Assembly: GCA_947653505.1 (NCBI GenBank)
Contig: CANTHI010000169.1
Span: 1 to 7,769, forward strand
DNA from: an uncultured Eubacterium sp.
Lineage (GTDB): Bacteria > Bacillota_A > Clostridia > Lachnospirales > Lachnospiraceae
Direction of reading: 5' to 3'
DNA length: 7,769 nt
Under the pieces are notes generated by a model. That model saw only the letters and a list, made by a program, of their open reading frames with translations, searched no databases and was not told the DNA's origin. Each line of letters opens with the position of its first letter. The stretch's first letter is position 1. The translations under genes were made by a program, and so were the position numbers. Shown in pieces: positions 1 through 5,857 of this stretch.

Positions 1-32
1 ACTTTTCTTAAGATGTAAAGCTCAGGCTGTAT
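1..32. other. Downstream flank of the amylase gene, nothing recognised
   Basis: These bases follow the stop codon of the minus-strand amylase gene. No hairpin with a T run on the minus strand is visible here, so its terminator, if any, lies outside the window. I see no start of another gene. Confidence 0.5.
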
Positions 33-1868
33 TTAGCGGAAGCTTTTGATCCATGTAATCAGCGAATCGTGATATACATTTGCTTCCACATCCCTGCGCA
101 TCTGGTCTGTAACAGGACCGTTTTTCTCCATAATTGCAAGAATTGCTTCCTGCAGTCCTGCGATTCTGCCATTTTCAAAATCCTGCGAAACAGGCGCATC
201 CTTCTGACTGTTGGAAGAAGGTGCAGAATGGCTGGCAGCAGCATCCTGATTATGTGCAGCAGTGCTGGCAGAGGAAGTATTCTGGTTTTGTGCATCAGTA
301 GCTGCAGAGGAAGTATTCTGGTTTTGTGCGTCAGTGCTGACAGAGGAAATATTCTGGCTTTGTGCAGCAGTGCTGGCCGTGGCAGCAGTCTGTGCATCAG
401 ATGTTCTGGCAGCAGTATTGCTCTGGTCTGCAGTAGTGGCAGCAGCAGGTGCACTCTGCGGAGCAGGCGCTGGTTCTGCGGTTACAGATGGAACAGGGGA
501 TACCGCTTTTTCTGTATCCGGTGTTACCGGCAGCCAGATATCGCCGCTGTCTGCCCTGACATTGACAACGATATTCCCGCCATTGACAGATACTTTTTCA
601 CCAGACAATGCACCGATATATTCCGCGGCATTTCCGGCACGCAGTGTCATGACATAATCACTGTCGTCGTTATTTACAGTGACGATGACAGACTGTCCGT
701 TGTGGTTTCTGGAGTATGCATACTGGCGGTTGGTCAGCAGCAGTTCCTGATAATTGCCATACGACAGAGCCGGCGTATTCTGACGGATTTTTCCTAACGC
801 CGCGATCAGGCGTGTATGCGGATTGTCTGTAACGGCGCCCGCATAGTCAGACAGCGACAGGGCCGGGCGCAGGGAATCGTCAGAAAAGCGTTCCTTTCTT
901 CCTTCGATCCCAAATTCAGAACCGTAATAAATCGACGGTACGCCCGGGAGTGTATAGAGCAGGATATGGACAGGAGCAAAGTGTGCCTTATTGTTCAGCT
1001 TTGTATAAATACGTTCCACATCGTGGTTGTCTACAAAGTTGTACAGCTTTAAGCCATCCGGACGGCTGCCGCCCATTTCATACAAACGTTTTACAGTATG
1101 TGCGATTTCAAAATAATTATGGTCGTTGTGGCCGGAATAAAGCGCCTTATGCAGATTGTAGTTAGTTACAGAATGCAGCGTTCCTTCATTGACCCAGCGG
1201 GTATAATCGCCGTGAATGACTTCTCCCATCAGCCAGAAATCCGGTTTGACTTCATTGGCGACGTGGCGAAGAGCCTTCATGTATTCAAAATCCAGTACAT
1301 CTGCAGCATCCAGACGGATTCCGTCGATATCAAATTCACTGACCCAGAAGCGGATGACGTCACAGATATAATCTCTGACAGCCGGATTGTGCTGGTTTAA
1401 TTTTACGAGCAGATTGTATCCGCCCCAGTTTTCATAGGAAAACCCATCATTATATTCATTGTTTCCCCAGAAATTCACGTTACAGTACCAGTCTTTGTAA
1501 GGGGAATTTTCACGGTTTTTCCGGATATCCTGAAATGCAAAAAAATCACGTCCCGTATGGTTGAAAACGCCGTCTAAAATCACGCGGATACCCTGCTCGT
1601 GGCATTTAGCCACAAAATCTGTCAGATCCGCGTTTGTGCCAAGCCGGCTGTCCAGTTTTTTATAATCGGTGGTCTCATAACCGTGTCCTACTGATTCAAA
1701 CAGCGGACCGATGTAAATAGCGTTACAGCCAATCGCTTTTACATGGGAAATCCAGGGAATCAGTGTGTTCAGACGGTGCTCCGGTTCTTTGTAAGAATTT
1801 TGTTTTGGCGCTCCGGTAAGGCCTAATGGATAAATGTGATAAAAAACAGCTTCGTCATACCATGCCAT
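33..1868 (-). CDS. GH13 alpha-amylase family glycoside hydrolase (cyclomaltodextrinase/neopullulanase-like) with low-complexity C-terminal extension
   Basis: A 611-residue retaining alpha-glucan hydrolase of family GH13, probably cleaving maltodextrins or related alpha-1,4-glucans. The four conserved regions are visible: region I DGVFNH (99-104), region II GIRLDAAD (183-190, nucleophile D187), region III GEV (215-217, acid/base E216) and region IV VDNHD (279-283, stabiliser D283). The barrel and a beta-sandwich C domain run to about residue 450. A Pro/Ala/Thr/Ser/Gln-rich linker follows (about 455-560), with four 12-residue repeats, then a roughly 50-residue helical end rich in charged residues. 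The start was chosen at MAWYDEAVFYHIYP because AGGAGG lies 7 bases upstream; a 30-codon in-frame extension has no such site and would run back past the inferred promoter. There is no signal peptide, so it should act on imported oligosaccharides in the cytoplasm. Exact substrate is not determinable; the family assignment is firm. Confidence 0.93.
   Translation of the reverse strand: MAWYDEAVFYHIYPLGLTGAPKQNSYKEPEHRLNTLIPWISHVKAIGCNAIYIGPLFESVGHGYETTDYKKLDSRLGTNADLTDFVAKCHEQGIRVILDGVFNHTGRDFFAFQDIRKNRENSPYKDWYCNVNFWGNNEYNDGFSYENWGGYNLLVKLNQHNPAVRDYICDVIRFWVSEFDIDGIRLDAADVLDFEYMKALRHVANEVKPDFWLMGEVIHGDYTRWVNEGTLHSVTNYNLHKALYSGHNDHNYFEIAHTVKRLYEMGGSRPDGLKLYNFVDNHDVERIYTKLNNKAHFAPVHILLYTLPGVPSIYYGSEFGIEGRKERFSDDSLRPALSLSDYAGAVTDNPHTRLIAALGKIRQNTPALSYGNYQELLLTNRQYAYSRNHNGQSVIVTVNNDDSDYVMTLRAGNAAEYIGALSGEKVSVNGGNIVVNVRADSGDIWLPVTPDTEKAVSPVPSVTAEPAPAPQSAPAAATTADQSNTAARTSDAQTAATASTAAQSQNISSVSTDAQNQNTSSAATDAQNQNTSSASTAAHNQDAAASHSAPSSNSQKDAPVSQDFENGRIAGLQEAILAIMEKNGPVTDQMRRDVEANVYHDSLITWIKSFR
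228..371 (-). repeat. Tandem 36-bp (12-residue) repeats in the amylase linker
   Basis: Four consecutive 12-residue units (residues 500-547 of the amylase) of the type T-D-A-Q-N-Q-N-T-S-S-A-A. The two central units differ at only one residue and the outer two are degenerate. At DNA level the motif GAGGAAGTATTCTGG recurs on the plus strand with period 36 at 271, 307 and, with one change, 343. The units are in frame, so copy-number change would keep the reading frame. Confidence 0.9.
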
Positions 1869-1875
1869 GTGTGAA

Positions 1876-1881
1876 CCTCCT
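1876..1881 (-). promoter_or_regulatory. Ribosome binding site AGGAGG of the amylase gene
   Basis: A perfect AGGAGG on the minus strand, 7 bases before the ATG at 1868. It decides the start codon against the longer in-frame extension reaching 1958. Confidence 0.85.
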
Positions 1882-1894
1882 AAATGTTTTTTCT

Positions 1895-1908
1895 TGTCAG
1901 TACTGACA
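1895..1908. promoter_or_regulatory. Perfect 14-bp palindrome, candidate operator
   Basis: TGTCAGTACTGACA is its own reverse complement, and a further TGTCA half-site sits at 1916-1920. It lies roughly 15-29 bases after the inferred start of the amylase transcript and before its ribosome binding site. This is a position where a dimeric repressor would block elongation or initiation. It does not match the catabolite (cre) consensus. The cognate regulator is unknown. Confidence 0.5.
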
Positions 1909-1929
1909 TATTTTTTGTCAATCCGTTTT

Positions 1930-1958
1930 ATTTTAGCATGAAAAAGATGGATATTCAA
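1930..1958 (-). promoter_or_regulatory. Sigma-A promoter of the amylase gene, extended -10
   Basis: On the minus strand, TTGAAT (1958-1953) is followed after exactly 17 bases by TAAAAT (1935-1930), with TG one base before the -10 (TGC-TAAAAT), an extended -10 element. The predicted start is near 1923, giving a leader of about 55 bases that contains the palindrome and the ribosome binding site. Confidence 0.7.
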
Positions 1959-1976
1959 TAATTAACACAAAATACC

Positions 1977-2005
1977 TTGACTTTTTCCAAAACTTTCGTT
2001 ACTGT
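1977..2005 (+). promoter_or_regulatory. Possible sigma-A promoter of luxS
   Basis: TTGACT (5 of 6 to the -35 consensus) is followed after 17 bases by TACTGT, a poor -10 (3 of 6). It is the best pair I find in the divergent region. The -35 elements of this and the amylase promoter are only about 18 bases apart, back to back. Confidence 0.35.
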
Positions 2006-2068
2006 AAAGGTTAAGCTGTTCATGAATGAAAATACATCATTTATTTATAGGAAAGGAGAACCAGGCGA

Positions 2069-2548
2069 ATGGAGAAAATAACCAGCTTTACCATCGATCA
2101 TATAAAACTACAGCCGGGCATTTATGTGTCCAGAAAGGATCCGGTAGGGGACAGCATCGTTACAACATTTGATCTGCGCATGACGTCGCCAAATGAAGAA
2201 CCTGTTATGAACACCGCGGAGGTGCATACGATCGAACATCTTGCGGCTACGTATCTGCGCAATGATCCGCAGTATAAAGACAAGGTATTATATTTCGGAC
2301 CGATGGGATGCCGGACAGGATTTTATTTACTGCTGGCAGGTGATTATGAATCAAAGGATATCGTCGGGCTGATCACTGCGCTGTTTGAATTTATCCGTGA
2401 TTATAAGGATGAAGTCCCTGGGGCAAGTCCGAAAGACTGCGGAAACTATCTGGATATGAATCTGGGAATGGCGAATTATCTGGCGAAGAGGTACCTGGAG
2501 CAGGTGCTGTATCAGATTGATGAGTCACGTCTCATTTATCCGGTGTAA
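2069..2548 (+). CDS. luxS: S-ribosylhomocysteine lyase (AI-2 synthesis)
   Basis: Cleaves S-ribosylhomocysteine to homocysteine and 4,5-dihydroxy-2,3-pentanedione, the precursor of the AI-2 signal. It is a cytoplasmic, metal-dependent homodimer. The 159-residue length is normal for the family. The metal-binding motif HTIEH is at 53-57 (H53, H57, with E56), the third ligand Cys is C124 in the KDCGNYLDMNL segment, and the catalytic Cys is C81 in GPMGCRTGFYL. The start ATG is preceded by AAAGGAG with about 10 bases spacing. The next gene, mtnN, makes this enzyme's substrate, so the pair forms the SAH detoxification and methyl-recycling branch. A weak promoter lies upstream and a hairpin with a T run follows. 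The identification is secure. Whether AI-2 serves as a signal or only as a by-product cannot be told. Confidence 0.97.
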   Translation: MEKITSFTIDHIKLQPGIYVSRKDPVGDSIVTTFDLRMTSPNEEPVMNTAEVHTIEHLAATYLRNDPQYKDKVLYFGPMGCRTGFYLLLAGDYESKDIVGLITALFEFIRDYKDEVPGASPKDCGNYLDMNLGMANYLAKRYLEQVLYQIDESRLIYPV

Positions 2549-2583
2549 CTGGTATTTTTTGTAATAGTCTGATGGCTGGATAC

Positions 2584-2622
2584 GTAACAGTCCATTGGGT
2601 TATCTGAACTGTTACATTTTTT
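2584..2622 (+). terminator. AT-rich hairpin with T run between luxS and mtnN
   Basis: GTAACAGT (2584-2591) pairs with ACTGTTAC (2608-2615) across a 16-base loop, followed by ATTTTTT. The stem is perfect but low in GC, so it may be a weak or partial terminator that lowers mtnN expression relative to luxS. The GTTAC arm could instead pair with GTAAC at 2627-2631, just before the mtnN ribosome binding site. Confidence 0.5.
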
Positions 2623-2648
2623 CAGAGTAACTGAGAGGAGTTGTTGTT

Positions 2649-3347
2649 ATGAAAATAGGGTTGATTGGTGCAATGGAAGTCGAAGTATCTGCGTTAAAAG
2701 AAGCCATGAAGGTGGACCGTGTAGTGACAAAAGCCGGGATGAATTTTTATGAAGGAATGCTGCAGGGAACGCCGGTTGTCGTAGTACAGTGCGGGGTTGG
2801 AAAAGTCAACGCTGCGATGTGCGTGCAGATACTGGCAGATTTGTTTCACATTACTCACGTATTAAATACCGGAGTGGCGGGGTCTTTAAATGCAGATCTG
2901 GATATCGGGGATATTCTGGTGTCAGAGCTGACCATTCAGCATGATGTGGATGCCAGTCCGTTAGGATATCAGCTGGGGAAAATTCCAGGCTTTGAAAACA
3001 GGGAATTTCGCGCAGATGCGGGCATGGCAGATGCGGTGATGGATGCATGCAAACGTGTGAATCAGGATATTCATAGTGTTAAGGGGTGTGTGGTCAGCGG
3101 AGATCAGTTTATTTCAGATGCAAAAGTAAAAGAACATTTAATTTCAGAGTTTCATGGCGATTGTGCCGAGATGGAAGGGGCAGCAATTGCGCAGGCTGCG
3201 GTACTCAACGGGATTCCGTTTGTCATTGTCCGTGCGATCTCAGACAAGGCGGATGGTTCTGCAAACATGGATTATCCTACGTTTGAAAATGAGGCTGCAG
3301 TACACTGTGCGAATATGGTAATTGAATTTGTAAAAACATTTCAGTAA
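2649..3347 (+). CDS. mtnN: 5'-methylthioadenosine/S-adenosylhomocysteine nucleosidase
   Basis: Hydrolyses the glycosidic bond of S-adenosylhomocysteine and 5'-methylthioadenosine (also 5'-deoxyadenosine), releasing adenine and S-ribosylhomocysteine or methylthioribose. Its SAH product feeds LuxS, encoded 100 bases upstream. The 232 residues match the family length. Visible hallmarks are the N-terminal MKIGLIGAMEVEV with E12, the base-binding strand segment NTGVAGSL (73-80), VSGDQFISD (149-157), the substrate-binding CAEMEGAA (172-179, E176) and RAISDKAD (195-202) with the catalytic acid D199. The start is supported by GAGAGGAG, 8 bases before the ATG. It is probably co-transcribed with luxS through the weak intergenic hairpin, as no good separate promoter is evident, and ends at the strong terminator at 3394-3441. 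Confidence 0.96.
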   Translation: MKIGLIGAMEVEVSALKEAMKVDRVVTKAGMNFYEGMLQGTPVVVVQCGVGKVNAAMCVQILADLFHITHVLNTGVAGSLNADLDIGDILVSELTIQHDVDASPLGYQLGKIPGFENREFRADAGMADAVMDACKRVNQDIHSVKGCVVSGDQFISDAKVKEHLISEFHGDCAEMEGAAIAQAAVLNGIPFVIVRAISDKADGSANMDYPTFENEAAVHCANMVIEFVKTFQ

Positions 3348-3393
3348 ATAACCGGACAAGGTTATGTGCTGACTGATTATGATGCAGATTCGG

Positions 3394-3441
3394 AAAAACC
3401 AGCTCTTTGCCGGAAACGGACTTTCCGCAGGGCTGGTTTTT
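3394..3441 (+). terminator. Strong hairpin terminator after mtnN
   Basis: AAAAACCAGC (3394-3403) pairs perfectly with GCTGGTTTTT (3432-3441). Inside it TGCCGGAAA (3408-3416) pairs with TTTCCGCA (3422-3429), with one bulged C and a CGGAC loop. The A and T tracts at the ends would allow termination on both strands. It separates luxS-mtnN from the MATE gene. Confidence 0.85.
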
Positions 3442-3488
3442 ATGTGCAGAGGAAACAGGTGTTTGTTAATCAAAGGGGGAGGAAATAT

Positions 3489-4874
3489 ATGGCAGGCAGT
3501 GCAGGTAAGGACATGACACAGGGATCTCCGATCAGGCTGATTCTTGCGTTTTTTGTACCATTGATGCTGGGAATGCTGTTCCAGCAGTTTTATAGTATGA
3601 TGGATACGATTATAGTCGGGAAATTTCTGGGCGTTCATGCATTGGCAGCAGTAGGGTCTACAGGTTCCATTAATTTTATGGTGATCGGGTTCTGCATGGG
3701 GATCTGTAACGGATTTGCCATTCCGGTTGCGCAGCGCTTTGGAGCAAAAGACTACAGAAATCTTCGGAAATACGTGGCAAATGGGATTTTTCTGGCAGTA
3801 GTTTTTGCGGCAGGGATGACAGTTGCGGTCTGCCTGCTCTGCAGACTGATCCTGCAATGGATGCAGACACCGGCGGATATCATGGACGGCGCATATAGCT
3901 ATATTTTTGTTATTTTTTTAGGAATCCCGGTTATTTATTTATATAATCTGCTGTCTGGATTTATCCGTTCGCTTGGTGACAGTAAAAGTCCGCTGATGTT
4001 TTTGATTCTTTCATCGTTACTGAATATCGTACTGGATCTTGCGTTTATTCTGGGCTTTCATATGGGTGTGGCCGGAGCGGCATGGGCGACAGTGATTTCA
4101 CAGGGGATATCAGGCCTGCTCTGTCTGTTTTATATCCGAAAAAAATATGAGGTACTGAATATAGCAAAGGATGAGTGGAAGCTGGATGGTAACTGTATCA
4201 GAAAACTCTGCAACATGGGAATACCGATGGGACTGCAGTACTCCATCACCGCGATCGGAAGCGTAATTTTGCAGACAGCTGTGAATACGCTTGGTTCTAT
4301 GGCAGTAGCCTCTGTGACAGCGGCCAATAAAGTCGGTATGTTTTTCTGCTGCCCGTTTGACGCGATGGGTTCTACGATGTCCACGTATGCGGGGCAGAAT
4401 CTGGGAGCGGGGCAGCTGAAACGGGTGACAAAAGGAGTACTGTCCTGCTGCCTGATCGGTCTGATTTATGCGGTACTGGCATTTTTGATTTTATTCTTTT
4501 TTAGTCCGCAGATCGCATTGCTGTTTCTCGATGCGGATGAAACTGCGATTTTGGGGAATGTACGGCAGTTTCTGCTCATCTGCAGTGCGTTTTATTTCCC
4601 GCTTGCACTTGTAAATATTATCCGATTTACGATACAGGGGCTGGGCTACAGCAAGCTTGCAATCGTGGCAGGAGTCTGTGAAATGGCTGCGAGAGCTCTG
4701 GTGGGCGCTTTTCTCGTGCCTGTCGCAGGTTATATTGGTGCATGCTTTGCAAGCCCTGCAGCATGGATCTTTGCGGATTTGTTTCTGATACCAGCTTATG
4801 TATGCGTGATGAAGAACTTACAGAAAAAAGCAGCGGGGGTGCAGGAGGAAGTGTCGGAAATGGAAGTGTCGTAA
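3489..4874 (+). CDS. MATE-family multidrug/sodium (or proton) antiporter
   Basis: A 461-residue polytopic membrane protein of the multidrug and toxic compound extrusion family, expected to expel cationic drugs or metabolites using a Na+ or H+ gradient. About 12 hydrophobic segments are visible, at roughly 15-37, 52-80, 95-120, 134-158, 166-190, 193-216, 240-262, 273-300, 315-338, 357-380, 388-412 and 416-440, arranged as two six-helix repeats. Family signatures include FQQFYSMMDTIIVGKFLG (31-48), LLSGFIRSLGDSKSP (154-168) and YAGQNLGAGQ (300-309) in the second half. The start is set by GGGGGAGG 6 bases upstream. A 41-codon upstream extension would read through the mtnN terminator hairpin and is rejected. 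The acidic tail VQEEVSEMEVS ends inside a 15-bp tandem repeat. No clear promoter was found in the short gap after the terminator. Substrate unknown. Confidence 0.93.
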   Translation: MAGSAGKDMTQGSPIRLILAFFVPLMLGMLFQQFYSMMDTIIVGKFLGVHALAAVGSTGSINFMVIGFCMGICNGFAIPVAQRFGAKDYRNLRKYVANGIFLAVVFAAGMTVAVCLLCRLILQWMQTPADIMDGAYSYIFVIFLGIPVIYLYNLLSGFIRSLGDSKSPLMFLILSSLLNIVLDLAFILGFHMGVAGAAWATVISQGISGLLCLFYIRKKYEVLNIAKDEWKLDGNCIRKLCNMGIPMGLQYSITAIGSVILQTAVNTLGSMAVASVTAANKVGMFFCCPFDAMGSTMSTYAGQNLGAGQLKRVTKGVLSCCLIGLIYAVLAFLILFFFSPQIALLFLDADETAILGNVRQFLLICSAFYFPLALVNIIRFTIQGLGYSKLAIVAGVCEMAARALVGAFLVPVAGYIGACFASPAAWIFADLFLIPAYVCVMKNLQKKAAGVQEEVSEMEVS

Positions 4875-4909
4875 ATGGAACTGTTGAAATGAAATTGTCA
4901 TGAATGGAA
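4851..4909 (+). repeat. Degenerate 15-bp tandem repeat spanning the MATE stop codon
   Basis: GTGTCGGAAATGGAA (4851-4865) is followed by GTGTCGTAAATGGAA (4866-4880), with a single base change, then by two more diverged copies up to 4909 (CTGTTGAAATGAAA and TTGTCATGAATGGAA). The unit is five codons (V-S-E-M-E). The G-to-T change in the second copy creates the TAA stop of the gene. Confidence 0.75.
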
Positions 4910-4942
4910 CTAAAAAATGACTGAAATACATATAAGGCCGCT

Positions 4943-4969
4943 TAAGAAAACAGCTGGAAAGACCGATAT
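4943..4969 (+). promoter_or_regulatory. Candidate sigma-28 (SigD/FliA) promoter
   Basis: TAAG (4943-4946), a 15-base spacer, then ACCGATAT (4962-4969). The Firmicute SigD consensus is TAAA-N15-GCCGATAT, so this is 3 of 4 and 7 of 8 with exact spacing. An overlapping sigma-A reading (TTAAGA, 17 bases, GATATA) is poorer. It would start transcription near 4976, about 140 bases before the next gene. Confidence 0.55.
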
Positions 4970-5012
4970 ATAGATTAATCAGGAAATACCTGGCAACAGG
5001 CAGAGCCCTGAC

Positions 5013-5107
5013 ATGCAAATGGAATTGCATAATCGCAGCGGTGATCTGCAGCGAAAGAATACCAGTAAATGGAAACCGGCAGGTTTCACATCATACGAAC
5101 ATGGAGG
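5013..5107 (+). promoter_or_regulatory. Structured leader with ATGGA motifs, candidate CsrA target
   Basis: ATGCAA (5013-5018) and TTGCAT (5025-5030) form a hairpin whose loop is ATGGAA. A second ATGGA is at 5069-5073, beside a GAAACC-GGCA-GGTTTC hairpin (5072-5087). A third, ATGGAGG (5101-5107), overlaps the ribosome binding site. CsrA binds ANGGA in loops and at Shine-Dalgarno sites, as in flagellin leaders. Binding here is inferred only. Confidence 0.35.
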
Positions 5108-5115
5108 GAATCAGA

Positions 5116-5739
5116 ATGGGCATAGCAGGAGTAAACGCGACAACTACAGCTTATGCAACGGCATACGAAAAGACCGCTAAAACAGACAATAAGACTGCCG
5201 ACAAGAAAGATACGCAGCAGACAACAGGTGCTGTATATGAGAAAACACCTTCTGACAGTAAAGACAAAGCTACGTATTCCATCAATAAGATGAGTCCTGA
5301 AAAACGCGCAGAAATTGTAAAACAGATGCAGGCAGATCAGGAATCAAGACAGAATCAGCTGGTCAGCATTGTAAACAAGATGCTCGGACAGCAGGCGAAC
5401 AAGTTTACCGAAGCAAACGATAGTTTCTGGTCAACGCTCGCCAAAGGCGGTTTTTCTGTAGATGCAGCGGCAAAGAAGCAGGCACAGGAAGCTATTTCTG
5501 AAGATGGCTATTATGGTGTAAAACAGACCTCTCAGAGAATCTTCGATTTTGCAAGCGCGCTTGCAGGCGATGACGAAGAAAAAATGAAAGAGATGGAAGC
5601 AGCATTTGAGAAGGGTTTTAAGCAGGCCACAAAGTCCTGGGGAAGAGATCTTCCGGATATTTCACATAAGACCTATGATGCTGTTAAGGATCTGTTTAAT
5701 AACTACTATGATTCAAAGAAAGTGATTACAGAAGAGTAA
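5116..5739 (+). CDS. Uncharacterised soluble protein with conserved-looking helical C-terminal domain, possibly motility-regulated
   Basis: A 207-residue protein whose function I cannot name. The start ATG was chosen because GGAGG lies 8 bases upstream; an in-frame ATG at 5101 lacks a site. Residues 1-60 are low-complexity (Thr, Ala, Lys, Asp-rich, probably disordered) with two Y-E-K-T motifs at 17-20 and 41-44. Residues 60-95 form a likely amphipathic helix (MSPEKRAEIVKQMQADQ onward). About 115-200 is a compact charged domain with aromatic positions: ISEDGYYGVKQTS (127-139), RIFDFASAL (141-149), a helix with FEKGFKQA (164-171), then W-G-R-D-L-P-D-I-S (175-183) and YDAVKDLF (187-194). There is no signal peptide, membrane segment or cysteine. 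It is a single-gene unit, with a SigD-like promoter upstream and a strong terminator after it. Similar C-terminal patterns seem familiar from uncharacterised proteins of motile bacteria, but I cannot verify this. A role near the flagellum is inference. Confidence 0.85.
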   Translation: MGIAGVNATTTAYATAYEKTAKTDNKTADKKDTQQTTGAVYEKTPSDSKDKATYSINKMSPEKRAEIVKQMQADQESRQNQLVSIVNKMLGQQANKFTEANDSFWSTLAKGGFSVDAAAKKQAQEAISEDGYYGVKQTSQRIFDFASALAGDDEEKMKEMEAAFEKGFKQATKSWGRDLPDISHKTYDAVKDLFNNYYDSKKVITEE

Positions 5740-5761
5740 GACCGTAAGGGCATGCTCTGAT

Positions 5762-5857
5762 GTGAAAAGTGACACAGGATACTGCCACAGACCCCGGGAG
5801 AGGTTTGTGGCAGTATTTTTTGCCGGGGAGCTGGCTGGTGCGCGTGTTACTTTTCAC
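5762..5857. repeat. Long-range inverted repeat enclosing the terminator
   Basis: GTGAAAAGTGACAC (5762-5775) is the inverse of GTGTTACTTTTCAC (5844-5857) with one mismatch, which in RNA becomes a G-U pair, giving a 14-bp helix. The terminator hairpin lies inside. A related motif recurs at 7358-7373. Confidence 0.7.
5779..5821 (+). terminator. Strong rho-independent terminator
   Basis: ATACTGCCACA (5779-5789) pairs perfectly with TGTGGCAGTAT (5806-5816). The stem extends inward by GACC/GGTT around a CCGGGAGA loop. A run of six T ends at 5821. It closes the unit of the 207-residue protein. Confidence 0.92.

Noticed and set aside
69..1400. Several long plus-strand open frames opposite the amylase
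   Set aside because: They are antisense shadows with Cys/Arg/Ser-rich or repetitive translations and no ribosome binding sites; the GH13 motifs are on the minus strand.
1869..1920. TTGACA on the minus strand at 1920-1915 as the -35 of a second amylase promoter
   Set aside because: No acceptable -10 lies 16-18 bases downstream; the TTGAAT/TAAAAT pair just upstream is much better.
1869..1958. N-terminal 30-codon extension of the amylase (start at 1958)
   Set aside because: It has no ribosome binding site, overlaps the inferred promoter, and the family begins near MAWYDEAVFYHIYP, where a perfect AGGAGG is found.
1869..2068. SAM or SAH riboswitch before luxS
   Set aside because: The leader is short and AT-rich, with no extended paired architecture resembling those aptamers.
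2022..2081. 19-codon upstream frame overlapping the luxS start
   Set aside because: Its only possible ribosome binding site (AAAGG at 2006-2010) would lie upstream of the predicted transcript start; no other support.
3366..3488. 41-codon upstream extension of the MATE protein
   Set aside because: It reads through the mtnN terminator hairpin, is charged rather than membrane-like, and has no ribosome binding site, whereas GGGGGAGG precedes the ATG at 3489.
3240..3857. 205-codon minus-strand open frame opposite mtnN and the MATE gene
   Set aside because: It spans two well-identified plus-strand genes and a terminator, with a His/Cys-rich composition typical of an antisense shadow.
5041..5115. 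25-codon extension of the uncharacterised protein
   Set aside because: No ribosome binding site before 5041 or 5101; GGAGG at 5103-5107 is correctly placed for 5116.
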